Assembly (NCBI RefSeq): GCF_019279795.1
Contig: NC_056732.1
Span: forward strand, 1,078,882,430 to 1,078,946,429
DNA length: 64,000 nucleotides
Source: Protopterus annectens
Taxonomy: Eukaryota > Chordata > Ceratodontiformes > Protopteridae
Direction: 5' to 3'
Below are positions 22,628 to 33,099 of this stretch, in pieces. The position numbers and the translations under genes were made by a program. Position 1 is the stretch's first letter, and each line of letters starts with the position of its first letter. The notes under the pieces were generated by a model. It ran no database searches. It had not been told where the DNA came from and saw only the letters and a list, made by a program, of their open reading frames with translations.

Positions 22628-24029
22628 TCATTCCTCACCCTCCTTATCTTCCGTAGTTACCTTTTTATTTAGCCTGCAATCCCTTGCCAAATGTCCCTTT
22701 TTCCCGCATTTAAAACATTCACCCCTTTTCTTTCTTTCTTCAAAATCTTCTGATCGTTTATCAGATTGTTTGTTTCCCTTGGTATTTTTCTTACCCTTCT
22801 TCCCGGTCTGTACCACAAAAACTTCTGACCCATCTTCTTCTGCAAATACTTGAGCTTTCTTTTTCTTTTTGCTATTAAAATGCCTTTCGGCATGTCTTGC
22901 ATATTCAAGTAATGACTGTAATCTACTTGTACAATGATCTACCATGTGCTTTGTAATAAAGCTGCTAATGGGAGTAATACTGCCTTTTAAGAATGCATTC
23001 TTTAGCTGTTGCTCATATGGGGAATCATGTGTTTGATCTTTAGGTACTTGCATTCCACAATGGTTATTAAAACATTCTAATAATCTAGCATAATATCTAT
23101 CAACAGTTTCGCCTTCTTGTTGTATGCACTGATTAATGCAAGTCCAATCAGCCCTAGGCTTCCATTTTTCAGAGATTCGGTCTGTCAGACGTTTCACTCT
23201 GTTGTCCAGTTCTGCATTACTATGTGGGAGGGGTTTAAGCTCTGCATCACGGGGATTCCAGTTGCCACTGATCATGTGCCAATCTGGACCTACAATTTGC
23301 CTAACTACTTTTTCTACTTCTTCTCCATTCAAATGGTAACTTAACCTCATGCCCTGTAAGTCTTCCAAGAATTTTCTAAAATTAACTTTCGGATGGGGAA
23401 TTCCCTCTGTGGCCTTCCGGTGTCCACGGTCTATAAACTAGAAGAGTCAGATCCTGTCCTGCCTGTGGATTTGGTACTTCTATGAGTGGACATATCTCTT
23501 CCTCACTCATAGCTTGTGAATTTCTATTCATTTCATATAACTCAATATCCCCTCTCAAGTTATGTGTTCGAGACCTAGTCTCGATAAGATCCCTGACAAA
23601 CGGTTTTGATTTTGCAGGAACGGTTGGGTATAGTGGAGGTGGATCAGCTTGTCCACTCGTTTCATATTCTGGTAAGGGAAGCGGAGGGGGCGGAGGAGGG
23701 GCTGTTGCTATTACCAAGTTATTATCTTCTTTGTCTAAGAACATTGCTTTTGAATTTTTAATCTTTTGTTCCCTGCAATTTGCTTCCTCAAGCCACTTGT
23801 GTGCCTGAGGGACTCCTAATTGCCGTTGCTTTTTTAGCTGACCTTTCACGTCTGTTTTAAGTTGTCTGACAAGTTTAATAAGTGAAGATTTATCTAAATT
23901 ACCATCAAATTTGTATTTATCAACCCATTTCGTATAGTACTTAACATTATCGGCACAGTGTAATTGCATATATTTTACGTCTTCGGTTAGGGGCGGGTCT
24001 CGGGAACTTTTCTTGCACTGATTTCCCAT
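22628..24029 (-). pseudogene. gag: ERV gag (matrix, capsid, nucleocapsid)
   Basis: Gag builds the particle core. The start at 24029 encodes MGNQ, with Gly2 as myristoylation acceptor. The first 215-codon frame is matrix-like, with a proline run (PPPPPPLPLPEY) and a PPLY late-domain motif. A frame change at about 23370-23382 leads into the second frame (23368-22628). This has capsid sequence with a major-homology-like block (QQEGETVDRYYARL) and one zinc knuckle (CFKCGKKGHLARDC). It ends in TGA at 22628-22630, followed at once by CTA and in phase with pro. The frameshift disables the copy. The start is chosen for the MG context and because no upstream Met fits. Confidence 0.9.
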
Positions 24030-24453
24030 GTTGCCTTAGCTAAGCTGTAAATTGTTACGTAACCCTTCTTATCACGTGGTACCACAATTTTACACCTTTT
24101 CACAGTTTATCTAGAATAACTGTCTACCTATTCTGTTTCCCTGATCTTATGACAAGACAGTAATCTTTTGTCTCTGATCTGCGCATGCAAATCTTCCTGA
24201 CAAAACAGTTCTGTAACTAGTCCCTGATCTAAAACAGAAAAAGGTAAATTCCTCCTTACCTGACCCTCCATGAGTTGATCCACCGGATCGTTGACTCGTC
24301 CTCCAATCCCAGATCAGAAACAGTGTCTGGCCTCTTTCGAACGACAATTCAGTCGGAGGTCTTTCAAAACAGAAGAGCCGATGTGGCCGCTTCTCCGTAT
24401 GGGTATATGCCACCGGGCCCAATTCTGACCAAGGCCTAGAGTGAGAGGTACTT

Positions 24454-24470
24454 TCCGGTCTGAAGGACCA
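24454..24470 (-). other. ERV primer-binding site, tRNA-Tyr-like
   Basis: Three bases after the 5' LTR end the minus strand reads TGGTCCTTCAGACCGGA. From general knowledge the 3' end of vertebrate tRNA-Tyr gives TGGTCCTTCGAGCCGGA. The first nine and last five bases match, with three mismatches between. Identification is by recall, not by search. Confidence 0.7.
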
Positions 24471-24473
24471 AAC

Positions 24474-25231
24474 TGTCAAAGGAAAACTATACTTTAAAAA
24501 TGATCAAAACATGGTAGGTTCAAGTTAAGGCACTTTAATCTTGCAGCAAGGAGACAAAAACGTGTTAAAACAGAGTTTGTCTAACTAGAAACAGGAAATA
24601 CTTTCATTTTTATACACTTTCTAATAAGACATTGCCTACCAAGCTGACGTAACAAATCACAAGTCTTTTCATCATCACTTATTGACAATTAGTCTCATGA
24701 ATTTCTGCTGATTTATCAATTTTTGTGAGAAACTTCCTAAGGAAAACAACGTGGCCTTGGTTACCACCAGTTAGATACATGCAATGTTACCATTCAAGGC
24801 ACTATGGTTAATTCAAGCACAAAGCTAGCAGTTCATTTCTCTAATAATCCTTTGTCTACATTATCTCTAAGCTACTGCAGCTGCACATGTTCTCATACTT
24901 CGAACAGAGCTGATTGTTTAGAATCATTACATTTACAGGATATAGCGTTGTTCATTCATTCTTTCCTGACCTAGCAAATAAGCACCTGCTTCTCAAGTAC
25001 ATTTCCAAAAGGCATAAACATGAATATTGCTGTGCTAGCAATTACTAGGTCAGAGGGCCTCTTGCAAGTTTCAGAAAGCACACTGCAGTTTCAAAAAGCA
25101 TCTTTTCAGTCTCATATGAAACTCATTTTATATATAAAACAGTGCATATAAAATAGAATGAAAAACATGTTAACTCATTTAACTTCTAATTAGCATTAAG
25201 CATACACACATTAATACATATTTTTCTGACA
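24474..25231 (-). repeat. ERV 5' LTR
   Basis: 758 bp, nearly identical to the 3' LTR and starting at the upstream (high-coordinate) side of the minus-strand provirus. Ends are TGTCA…TGACA and the adjoining host bases AAAGG match those at the other end of the provirus. Confidence 0.93.
24534..24614 (-). promoter_or_regulatory. candidate LTR TATA box and polyadenylation signal
   Basis: On the minus strand TATAAAAA (24614-24607) lies about 140 bases before the LTR end and ATTAAA (24539-24534) follows about 70 bases later. This spacing would give a long U3, a short R and a U5 of about 50-60 bases. A second AT-rich TATATAAAA near 25128-25138 is too close to the LTR start to be preferred. Confidence 0.4.
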
Positions 25232-25236
25232 AAAGG

Positions 25237-25431
25237 AATGATACAAGTGTTTGAAAGGTTGTACAGAGTTATATTATGCTTGTAATTCAGTTGGTAAAAA
25301 CTGATTAAGCAACAGGACATAACAAGTTAATGTCTGGGGAGGGGGCAGCAATCTATCTAAACTAAAGTTATCTGTAGTGTCCCATAGCAGTATTTACCAG
25401 GGTTATTCACTTTAATGGGTTATTCTTCTTG
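25237..25431. other. host DNA between two retroelements
   Basis: About 195 bases between the ERV target repeat and the Gypsy LTR. Nothing recognisable is present apart from a short G-run. Confidence 0.5.
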
Positions 25432-26936
25432 TGACAAAAGGAGATACTACCAGCACAGCTAGCTGGAATTTTGTAAATAACTATATGTCATTGGTGAATA
25501 TTGAAATGATTTATATAAGATGCTTGTGATACAAATTTATTAGAACTGTATGTCATGTGTATATCAAACTGCTTGTACAGACTTGTGTTGAAAAGTTATT
25601 TGCAAAGTGCTGTTTGAAATTTAACTACAGTGTGCCCTACTGGAAGAGAACAGAAATGTACATGCACTATTGTAACTGTTTAAATGTATATATTTTAACA
25701 GTGGAAACTGGAATACAGGAGGTTGACCTTAGTCCAGCAAACTTTAGAAAGATATCTGAAATTAAATTACTTTATAGGCTAGGTGATAAAAGATGATATC
25801 TTTCAGTTCTCAATGCAGCAAGAGACACAATGTCTGTACTAGGAAACTTTCTGTATTGTCTTTAGGGTAAACTATTTACTAGTCTTGCAAGCATGAATGA
25901 ATGCAGTTATTTTATGACTTCCAGCATCTGCCAGAGATCTGAGGAAAAGCCCTTGTCTGTATACTTTTACAGGTAGATGCTACATACTGCCAGCTTCAGC
26001 AATGGGGGTTTTGGCCTGGGAACTATACATCAGATGACAACAAGTGATTTCATTCTGCAAGCCATTCCAGCAGTAATATTTCAGATATTATTTTGATAAG
26101 TCTTTTAGTAAGACAGAGCATTTTGTATTTGGTCTTGGACCTGACAAGAACATTTCACCACAACATCCGCCTTGCTCTATTAGTAAGATCTTAGATTATA
26201 GTATAATTCTCTTAGATTCAGACAGGAATGTAGTGAAGCTTAGTTTAGATATTTTTCTTTGTTTATTTGAGACTGTCATGCAATGTTGTTTTAAATATTT
26301 CCTGTGGTTTTGAATTCTGATGTCGCTATTAATATATATTTAGTACTGTCTTTTTTTATTATCTGTTATTAAGTATATTTAAACCTTTCATTGTGGCTGA
26401 TCTGTGTAAAGACATTTAAGTTTTGAGAGTGTTTCCATATTTATTTGATGACACTGTGTGTGCTACTCCTAATTGCTTTGCTCTTGGTCAAATTAAAATT
26501 TGTGTTAATATTAATATTACACAGTAAAATTGGACACCCTTTGTTAAGGGCCTTAAAGTAGCTGATATGGAGTTAACTGATGGCAGTGGTAACAACCTTA
26601 TAGCCTGGGCTTAAGGCGGCATAGCTAGTAAACCTGTGCCAGCCTTTCTCAGGGGTGTGTGTGTGTGTAAACCAAGCCTCAAAGAGTGTATGTGTCAACT
26701 ACTTTGGCAAGGACACAAAACACTGGTTGGACAGAGACGGTGCTAGAGGTCTTAGCTTGGTCACTCAGGTGATCTCAACTCTATAGCTGTGCCAGTGGGG
26801 AGTCTTATTAGGGATCTGGAAAAAGAGTGAGAAACCAACCCGCAACTGATTGTGGTCTTTGTGTGCACTTAAGGGAAATTGCACTTGATGCAGAGAGCTG
26901 CATCTGAAAATACTGAGTGTACCTGTTATCCTCTCA
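25432..26936 (+). repeat. Gypsy 5' LTR, 3'-truncated
   Basis: Starts TGACAAAAGGAGATAC at 25432 and matches 29311 onward through most of its length, including …ATATGTCATTGGTGAATATTG… and …CACTGGTTGGACAGAGA…. Similarity stops after CCTGTTATCCTCTCA. It contains only a short GTGTGTGTGTG where the right LTR has an expanded tract. Confidence 0.85.
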
Positions 26937-27500
26937 GTACAGGAAAGGGATACCCAGTGCTGCACATGGGTCTAAGGGAAGCCATGGTGGGCAGCCTAAA
27001 CCTCCCCAACAGAGTCCACCATTAGCAGGGGAAGACACTAGTTCAGGTACATGGCCAGTGGTAAGGGTTAAATGTTTTAAATGTAACCAGTGGGGCCATG
27101 TAGCATATAAATGTCCATGGAGGCAAGGTGGGGAACAAATGGTGGGGGAGCCAGCAAGTGAGAATAACAGAATACAAGTGGTAAATTGCCTGGAGACAAC
27201 AAGAGTACCAAACTACCAAAAAAGGTTATATCTTAGTAGATGGGCAACAGGCCATTGTTAAGAGACACACAGCCTCTGACCTAACCATTATGAAGCCTGC
27301 AATGGATAAAGAGGAGCACTACTTGCTTGGGCAGTCTACTCCAATCAGAGCTTTAGAACGGACCCCATTCCAAATACCTTTGGGTAGGGTTCACCTTGAT
27401 TGGAAGGGTGGAAAATGAAGCAAGCAAGTAGGTGTGTTTGAGGATATCCCTACAGATGTCCTGATAGGGAACAATTTTGATAATGCAGTACTTTGTGTGC
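26917..27500 (+). pseudogene. Gypsy gag zinc knuckle and protease-like remnant
   Basis: The first frame (26917-27261) carries CFKCNQWGHVAYKC, a CCHC zinc knuckle of Gag nucleocapsid, after a Pro-rich stretch. A frame change then leads to HYLLGQSTPIRALERTPFQ and, near 27432-27480, VFEDIPTDVLIGNNF. The latter is the block that follows the aspartic protease core in many Ty3/Gypsy elements. The protease D-S/T-G triad itself was not located. Several stops separate the pieces. Confidence 0.65.
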
Positions 27501-27990
27501 ATGCAGTTACATGCAGTCAGGCTAGGAGACAAGCATGCAGGTCTGGTAGCCTGGAGGGGACCCAGACAGACCGCACACTTGAAGCCAGGATTTGTGAAGT
27601 GGTTACTTCAAAAAGGGAGCTACCCTGTAGAAGTGAGACTGAAGGTGAGTCACAGCTGCTGGTGGGTACTGATGTTTCCTTGGACAGAGTGACTGCAAGG
27701 GCAGAGGTGAGTAGTAGTACCCAGGCTGACAGTGAGGCACCGCTATCAGAGGATACCAGACATCCAGTGGAAGGGGAGCTGGGAAGGGTTACAAAGAGAT
27801 AGGTGAGACAGGTTCAGCTCTCGGACCCTACATTACAAGGCTGGAAGGAGGCAGCTAGGGTGGCACCTGATTCTCAGTGAAAGGGGGAATCTGTATAATG
27901 GGACAAAGGGGTACTGTACAGAGAGTGAACCCCTGAGGGAGGGCTAGAGGGTGAGAGAATACAGCAGTTGGTAGTGACAAGAGCATACTG
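27501..27990 (+). other. degenerate Gypsy internal sequence
   Basis: An open frame (27434-27802) continues past the protease block with a polar sequence of no recognised fold. No RT motif (LPQG, YxDD) occurs here or elsewhere between the LTRs, so the RT region is deleted. Confidence 0.5.
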
Positions 27991-27994
27991 TCTG

Positions 27995-29039
27995 GCACTT
28001 CTAGCCATAGCCCATGATATTCCCTTTGCAGGTCTTATAGGCATAAAGCGTACCAAGAGACATATTATACAGAACTTCTATTGGCCTGGGGTTTCCAGGG
28101 ATGTAATAGGGTACTGCAAGACCTGAAGCAGTGCCAAAAGGTAGGCAAGGCAGCAGACAGGGTCAAAGCTCCATTAATGCCTTTGCCTGTGATTGAGGAG
28201 CCATTTCAGAGGGTAGCTATGGATATTGCAGGGCATCTGAGGATTCCAAGTTCTACAGGGAAAAAGTATATTCTTGTAGTAGATTATGCTACCAGATATT
28301 CTGAAGTGGTGGCTCTGTCCTCCATTGAGGCAGAAAAAGTGGCAAATGCTTTGTTAGAGATTTTCAGCAGGGTAGGTTTCCCAAAAGAAATACTGACTGA
28401 CAGAGGTGCTGGCTTGTCTGTGGAAGCACTGTGGGGTGAAGAACTTAAAGACCATCCCCTACCATCTCCACACTAATGATCTAGTGGAGAGGTTAAGCTC
28501 TACACTGAAGAACATGCTACAGGCATTTGCAGACTAGTTTAAGAGGGACTTGGGACAAACATTTGCCCCATCAGTTGTCTGCTTACAGAGAGGTGCCCAT
28601 AAATCCACAGGTTTTTTCACCCTTTGAGTTGCTGTATGGGCATAGGGTGAGAGGACCTCTAGATTTGATTCGCGATGAGTGGGATGGTGACTGTGAATCC
28701 CACAAGGAGCATGTAGTTCATATTTACTAAACCTCAGGATGAGGTTCAGGGAACTCATGGTCTTGGCCCAGGTGAACCTGGAAGAAGCCCAACAGCAAAA
28801 TAAGGTTCTGGTATGAGAGGAATGCTCAAGCTAGAGAATATGCTGTGGGCCAGAAGGTTATGATTCTCATTCCTATCAGACACAACAAGCTGCAGGCAGC
28901 TTGGGAGGGACCTTTCAAAGTGGTAATAAAGGTCAGTGCTGTTAACTACATGCTAGAACTGATAGACAGTAGGCAGGGAGACAAGTTGTACCATGTTAAT
29001 ACCATAAAACTTAACATGATAGGGTGGCCCTGGTGCTAA
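27995..29039 (+). pseudogene. Gypsy integrase, broken
   Basis: The N-terminal zinc region begins near 27995 (AHDIPFAG, then NFYWPGVSRDV across a frame change) and the HHCC cysteines are partly lost. The core frame (28081-28476) has FQRVAMDIAGHL with the first catalytic Asp, YILVVDYATRYSE, and ILTDRGA with the second Asp. The following VERL-type Glu block is in another frame near 28480. AYREVP and FSPFELLYGHRVRGPLDL follow in 28527-28730. A chromodomain-less C-terminal part with AAWEGPFKVV (GPY/F-like) lies at 28845-29039. Frameshifts and stops make it inactive. The order and wording are typical of vertebrate Ty3/Gypsy integrases. Confidence 0.85.
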
Positions 29040-29294
29040 GCATTTGCAGAAGAAGGTGGGAGGAGTCTGAGGGGGATCCAGGGCTACAGCCAGCCATCCA
29101 GCAAAATCCCAAGTTACTATGATGGAGCCTATGGTTGCAGACATATGATATGACAGCGCAGTACTTTACTGGGTTCAGCAGTGGCAAGGCAGCTGGGATC
29201 TCAAGACAGGGAACGGGGTAGTATATTCCCAGATAGGCTCATTCCTCTCAAGCAGCATTTCTCAAGGGTCACTTGAAAAACTAGCTTGAGTCTT

Positions 29295-29308
29295 CAAAGG
29301 GGAAGAAG
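29295..29308 (+). other. Gypsy polypurine tract
   Basis: CAAAGGGGAAGAAG ends two bases before the 3' LTR start. This is the expected site of the plus-strand primer. Confidence 0.75.
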
Positions 29309-29310
29309 TA

Positions 29311-30234
29311 TGACAAAAGGAGATACTGCCACCACAGCTAGATGGAATTTTGTAAATAACTATATGTCATTGGTGAATATTGAGTGATTTATACAAGATT
29401 CTTGTGTTACAAACAAATGTATTAGAACTGTATGTCATGTGTATCTCAAACTACTTGTACAGACGTGTGTTGAAAAGGTATTTGCAAAGTGCTGTTTGAA
29501 ATGTAACTACAGTACACTCTACTGGAAAGGAACAAAAATCTACATGCACTATTGTAACTGTTTAAATGTATATATTTTAATAGTGGAAAATGGAATACAT
29601 GAGGTTAACCTCAGTCCAGCAAACTTTAGAAAGAGATCTAAAATAAATTACTTTATAGGCTAGGTCATAAAATATGGTATTTTTCAGTTCTCAATGCAGC
29701 AAAAAACACAATGTCTATACTAGGAAATGTTCTGTATTGTCTTTAGGGTGAACTAATTACTAGCCTTGAAAGCATGAAGGAATGCAATTGTTTTATGACT
29801 TCCAGCATCTGCTAGAGATCTGAGAAGAAGCCCTTGTCTGTGTATTTTAACAGGTAGATGCTAAATACTGCCAGCTTCAGCAATGGGGGTTTTGGCCTGA
29901 GAACTATAAGTCAGATGACAAAAAGTGATGTCATATTGCAAGCTATCCCCGTAATAATATTTGAGATTTTATTTTGAGAAGTCTCTTAGACAGAGCATTT
30001 TGTATTCTGTCTTGGACATGGCAAAAAACATTCACCAAAACATCTGCCTTGCTCTGTTAGTAAGTTCTTAGATTATAGTATAATTCTCTTAGATTCAGTC
30101 AGGAATATAGTAAAGCTTGGTTTAGATATTGTTATTTATTTATTTGAGACTGTCCTCCAATGTTGTTTTGAATAATTTGTGTGGTTTTGTGTGTTTGTGC
30201 GTGTGTGAGTGTGTGTGCGTGTGTGTGCGTGTAC

Positions 30235-30297
<63 letters not shown>

Positions 30298-30330
30298 TGT
30301 GGTGTGTGTGTCATGTGTGGTGTGTGTGTC

Positions 30331-30386
<56 letters not shown>

Positions 30387-30396
30387 TCTGCATGTA

Positions 30397-30485
<89 letters not shown>

Positions 30486-30831
30486 AAATAAAGCCTCAAA
30501 GAGTGTGTGTGCCAGCTTCTTGGGCAGGGACATGAAGCACTGGTTGGACAGAGAGGGTACTGGAGGTCTTAGCTTGATCACTCAGCTGAGATCTCAACTC
30601 TATAGCTGTGCCAGTGGAGAGTCTTACTGGGGATCTGAAGAAAGAGTGAGAAACCAGCCATGGACTGACTATGGTCTCTGTGTGCTTTTAAGGGAAATTG
30701 CACTTGATGCAGAGAGCTGCATCTGGAAATACTGTGTGTACCTGTTATCCTCTCAATGAACATCCCTCACTGTTGCCAGTGGTGAGGATTGAGGCTCCTT
30801 GATTACTGGTTGACAATGGTGGGTCATTACA
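29311..30831 (+). repeat. Gypsy 3' LTR
   Basis: About 1.52 kb, starts TGACAAAAGG and appears to end …GGGTCATTACA. The end is inferred from the related LTR fragment at 9837, which ends …GGGCATCACA after the same GAGGATTGAGGCTCCTTG block. Confidence 0.8.
30181..30484. repeat. compound (GT)n tract inside the 3' LTR
   Basis: About 300 bases of GT repeats interrupted by GC, CATG, TCTGC and similar words. The 5' LTR has only a few GT units at the equivalent site, so the tract expanded after insertion. Predicted Cys-Val and His-Thr ORFs here are artefacts. Confidence 0.95.
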
Positions 30832-30899
30832 CTTCCCAGATATGAAAGTAGGAAAAAGGTTGATGATCTCAAATTACATAACGTAAATATTTTGATAAA

Positions 30900-31280
30900 A
30901 TATGCAAATCAAATGGGACAAGAGCCATTCACTCCAGGGATCTCATCTTAGCTTGTGACATTAACAGAGTATGCTGGATAGACAGCTATGTCTCCCAGAG
31001 TCTGCCACTTGTCTGGAATACACTCCCAATTCACGTGAAGCAGAGCTCCTCAATGACCCTATTCAGGCCCACCCTAGACAATTGGATGGGAGACTGTCAA
31101 TCCATGCCAGGGGTGGCACCTATGTCCCTCGTGGACAGGGGCAGACGGTGCTGATCATAGACTTGCTTTGCAAATAATGACAATCTAACCAAGGTCAGTT
31201 AGGGAACATGGGTATAATATGGCTAGGCTTGTAAAGGCCCTAAGACCTTTAGCCTAGTAAATGCCTATGAACCTATATGC
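30900..31280 (+). mobile_element. LINE 3' fragment (ORF2 end and tail)
   Basis: Contains TGGAATACACTCCCAATTCA and GTGAAGCAGAGCTCCTCAAT, which match the ORF2 C-terminus at 52.15 kb (TGGAATACACTTCCCATACA, GTGAAGCAGAGCACCTCACT). It ends with GGCTTGTAAAGGCCCTAAGA…TAGCCTAGTAAATGCCTATGAACCTATATG, the family tail. It is 5' truncated. Confidence 0.75.
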
Positions 31281-31289
31281 TAATGTTCT

Positions 31290-33095
31290 CTGCAAATAAT
31301 ACACACCTGGTGCAGCACTAATGATCACACCTTAAGTACACACCTGGTACAGCACTAATGACCTCACATTAAATACACACCTGGTGTAGCACTAATGACT
31401 TTACCTTAAATACACAGCTGGTGCAGGAGTAATGACTTCACTTTAAATACATACCTGGTGCAGCATGAATGACCTCATCATAAATATACAATTGGTGCAG
31501 GAGTAATGACTTCACTTTAAATACATACCTGGTGCAGCATGAATGACCTCACCTCAAATACACAACTGGTGCAGCACTAATAGCCTCACCTTAAATAGTG
31601 CAGCACTAATGGCCTCACCTTAAATACACACCTAGTGCAGCACTAATGACCTCACCTTAAATACATACCTGGTGCAGGAGTAATGACCTCACCAAAAATG
31701 CACACCTGGCGCAGCACTAATATTCTTACCTTAAATACAAAACGGGTGTGGCACTAATGACCTCATCTCAAATGCACACCTAGTGCATATCTAATGATTT
31801 CAACTTAAATACACACCTGCTGCAGCACTAATGACCTAACCTTAAATACACACCTGGTGCAGCACTCATGACCACACATTAAATACACATTTAGTGCAGC
31901 ACTATAAATATATATAAATACATACTTGGTGCAGCACTAATGACCTCATCTTAAATACACATCTAGTGCAGCACTAATTACCTCACCTTAAATTCATACC
32001 TGGTGCAGCACTAATAACCTCACTTTAAATACACACCTGGTGCAGCACTAATGACCTCACTTCAAATACACACCTTGTGTAGGAGTAATGATATCACCTT
32101 AAATGCACACCTAGTGCAGCACTAATAACCACACTGTAAATACATATCTGGTGCAGCACTAATGACCTCATCTTAAATACACACCTAGTGCAACAGTAAT
32201 GACCTCACCTTAAATACACACCTAGTGCAGCACTAATGACCTCACCTTAAATACATATCTGGTGCAGCATTAATGACCTCCCCTTAAATAGATGCCTAGT
32301 GCAGCACTAATGACCTCACATTGAATATCCTGCTGGTGCAACACTAATGACCTTACCTTAAATACACACCTGGAGGAGAAATAATGACATCACTTTAAAT
32401 GCACACCTAGTGCAGGAGTAATGACCTCACCTTAAATACATACCTGGTGCAGCACTAATGACATCTTTTTAGATATACACCTGGTGCAGGAGTAGTGACC
32501 TCACTTTAACTATACAGCTGTTGTAGGAGTAATGACCTCACCTTAAATACACACATGGTACAACACTCATAACCTCAGTTTAAATACACACCTGGAGTAG
32601 CACTACTGACCTTACTTTAAATACACACTTGGAATAGAAATAATGACATCATTTTAAATGCATACCTGGTGCAGGAGTAATGACCTCACCTTAAATACAT
32701 ACCTGTAGCACTAATGGCATATTTGGACGGTGCAGTGGTGCAGCAGTAGCGTTGCCACCTCACAGCAAGAGGTTCTCTGGTTTGATTCTTGGCTGGGGTG
32801 CCTTCTGTACAGAGTCTGCATGTCCACCCTGCATTCATGTGCGTTTCCTCCTACATTACAAAGACATGCATCCGGACCATTTCTCCCTGGACCTCTGCTG
32901 AAAATTGACTTTGTTCCAAGTTGGCCTTTCCCGGTTAACAAATGTTAAATAAATAAAATTAAATACATAACTGGTGCAGGAGTAATGACCTCACCTTAAA
33001 TACACACCTGGTGCAGAACTAATGACCTCACCTTAAATACACACCTGGTGCAGCACTAATGACCTCACCTTAAATACACACCTGCTGCAGCATGA
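31290..33095. repeat. 37-bp minisatellite array
   Basis: A unit close to ACACACCTGGTGCAGCACTA followed by ATGACCTCACCTTAAAT (37 bp) repeats about forty times. Recurrent variants include GGAGTAATGAC in place of GCACTAATGAC, and CTAGTGCAG in place of CTGGTGCAG. Variant units recur at intervals, which suggests higher-order duplication. The array starts directly after a LINE 3' end and is interrupted by a SINE at about 32724-32960. Confidence 0.95.
32724..32960 (+). mobile_element. tRNA-derived SINE inside the minisatellite
   Basis: The head GGTGCAGTGGTGCAGCAGTA resembles an A box and GGTTTGATTCTTGG a B box, separated as in a tRNA. The body has GAGTCTGCATGTCCACCCTG and TTTCCTCCTACATTACAAAG followed by ACATGC, a phrase widespread in fish and amphibian SINEs (recalled, not searched). 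It ends AAATAAATAAAAT before the minisatellite resumes. Target duplication cannot be judged because both flanks are minisatellite units. Confidence 0.75.
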
Positions 33096-33099
33096 ATTA

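Larger units (their letters stand above)
16138..25231 (-). mobile_element. gamma-type endogenous retrovirus, full-length but broken
   Basis: A 9.1-kb provirus on the minus strand has two LTRs (16138-16893 and 24474-25231), both with ends TGTCA…TGACA. It is flanked by the 5-bp direct repeat AAAGG (16133-16137 and 25232-25236). In transcription order it has 5' LTR, tRNA primer site, gag, pro, RT, RNase H, integrase, env, polypurine tract and 3' LTR. A single CCHC knuckle in gag, an env overlapping pol, a CWIC motif and a CX6CC motif place it with gamma-type (class I) retroviruses. Many in-frame stops and at least two frameshifts disable it. By eye the LTRs differ at about 19 positions plus one 2-base indel, a divergence of roughly 2.5%, so the insertion is fairly recent for a fixed ERV. 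Confidence 0.95.
25432..30831 (+). mobile_element. Ty3/Gypsy LTR retrotransposon, internally deleted
   Basis: Two related LTRs (25432-26936 and 29311-30831) flank about 2.4 kb that retains a gag zinc knuckle, a protease-like block and integrase, but no reverse transcriptase or RNase H. The LTRs start TGACAAAAGGAGATAC, and a polypurine tract precedes the right one. The left LTR lacks about the last 90 bases of the right one and no primer site follows it, so the deletion runs from the LTR end into gag. A second deletion removes the segment between protease and integrase. The element cannot move without help. Target duplication is not clear (left flank …TTCTTG, right flank CTTCC). Confidence 0.88.

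Noticed and set aside
25128..25138. TATATAAAA in the ERV LTR as the main promoter
   Set aside because: It is only about 100 bases from the LTR start and would leave an implausibly long R-U5; the TATAAAAA at 24607-24614 with ATTAAA downstream fits better.
30129..30759. Several 60-190-codon Cys-Val or His-Thr frames, one continuing past the repeat
   Set aside because: They cross the compound GT microsatellite inside the Gypsy LTR.
31290..33095. CRISPR-like array
   Set aside because: Units are contiguous 37-bp repeats with no unique spacers, in a eukaryotic context.
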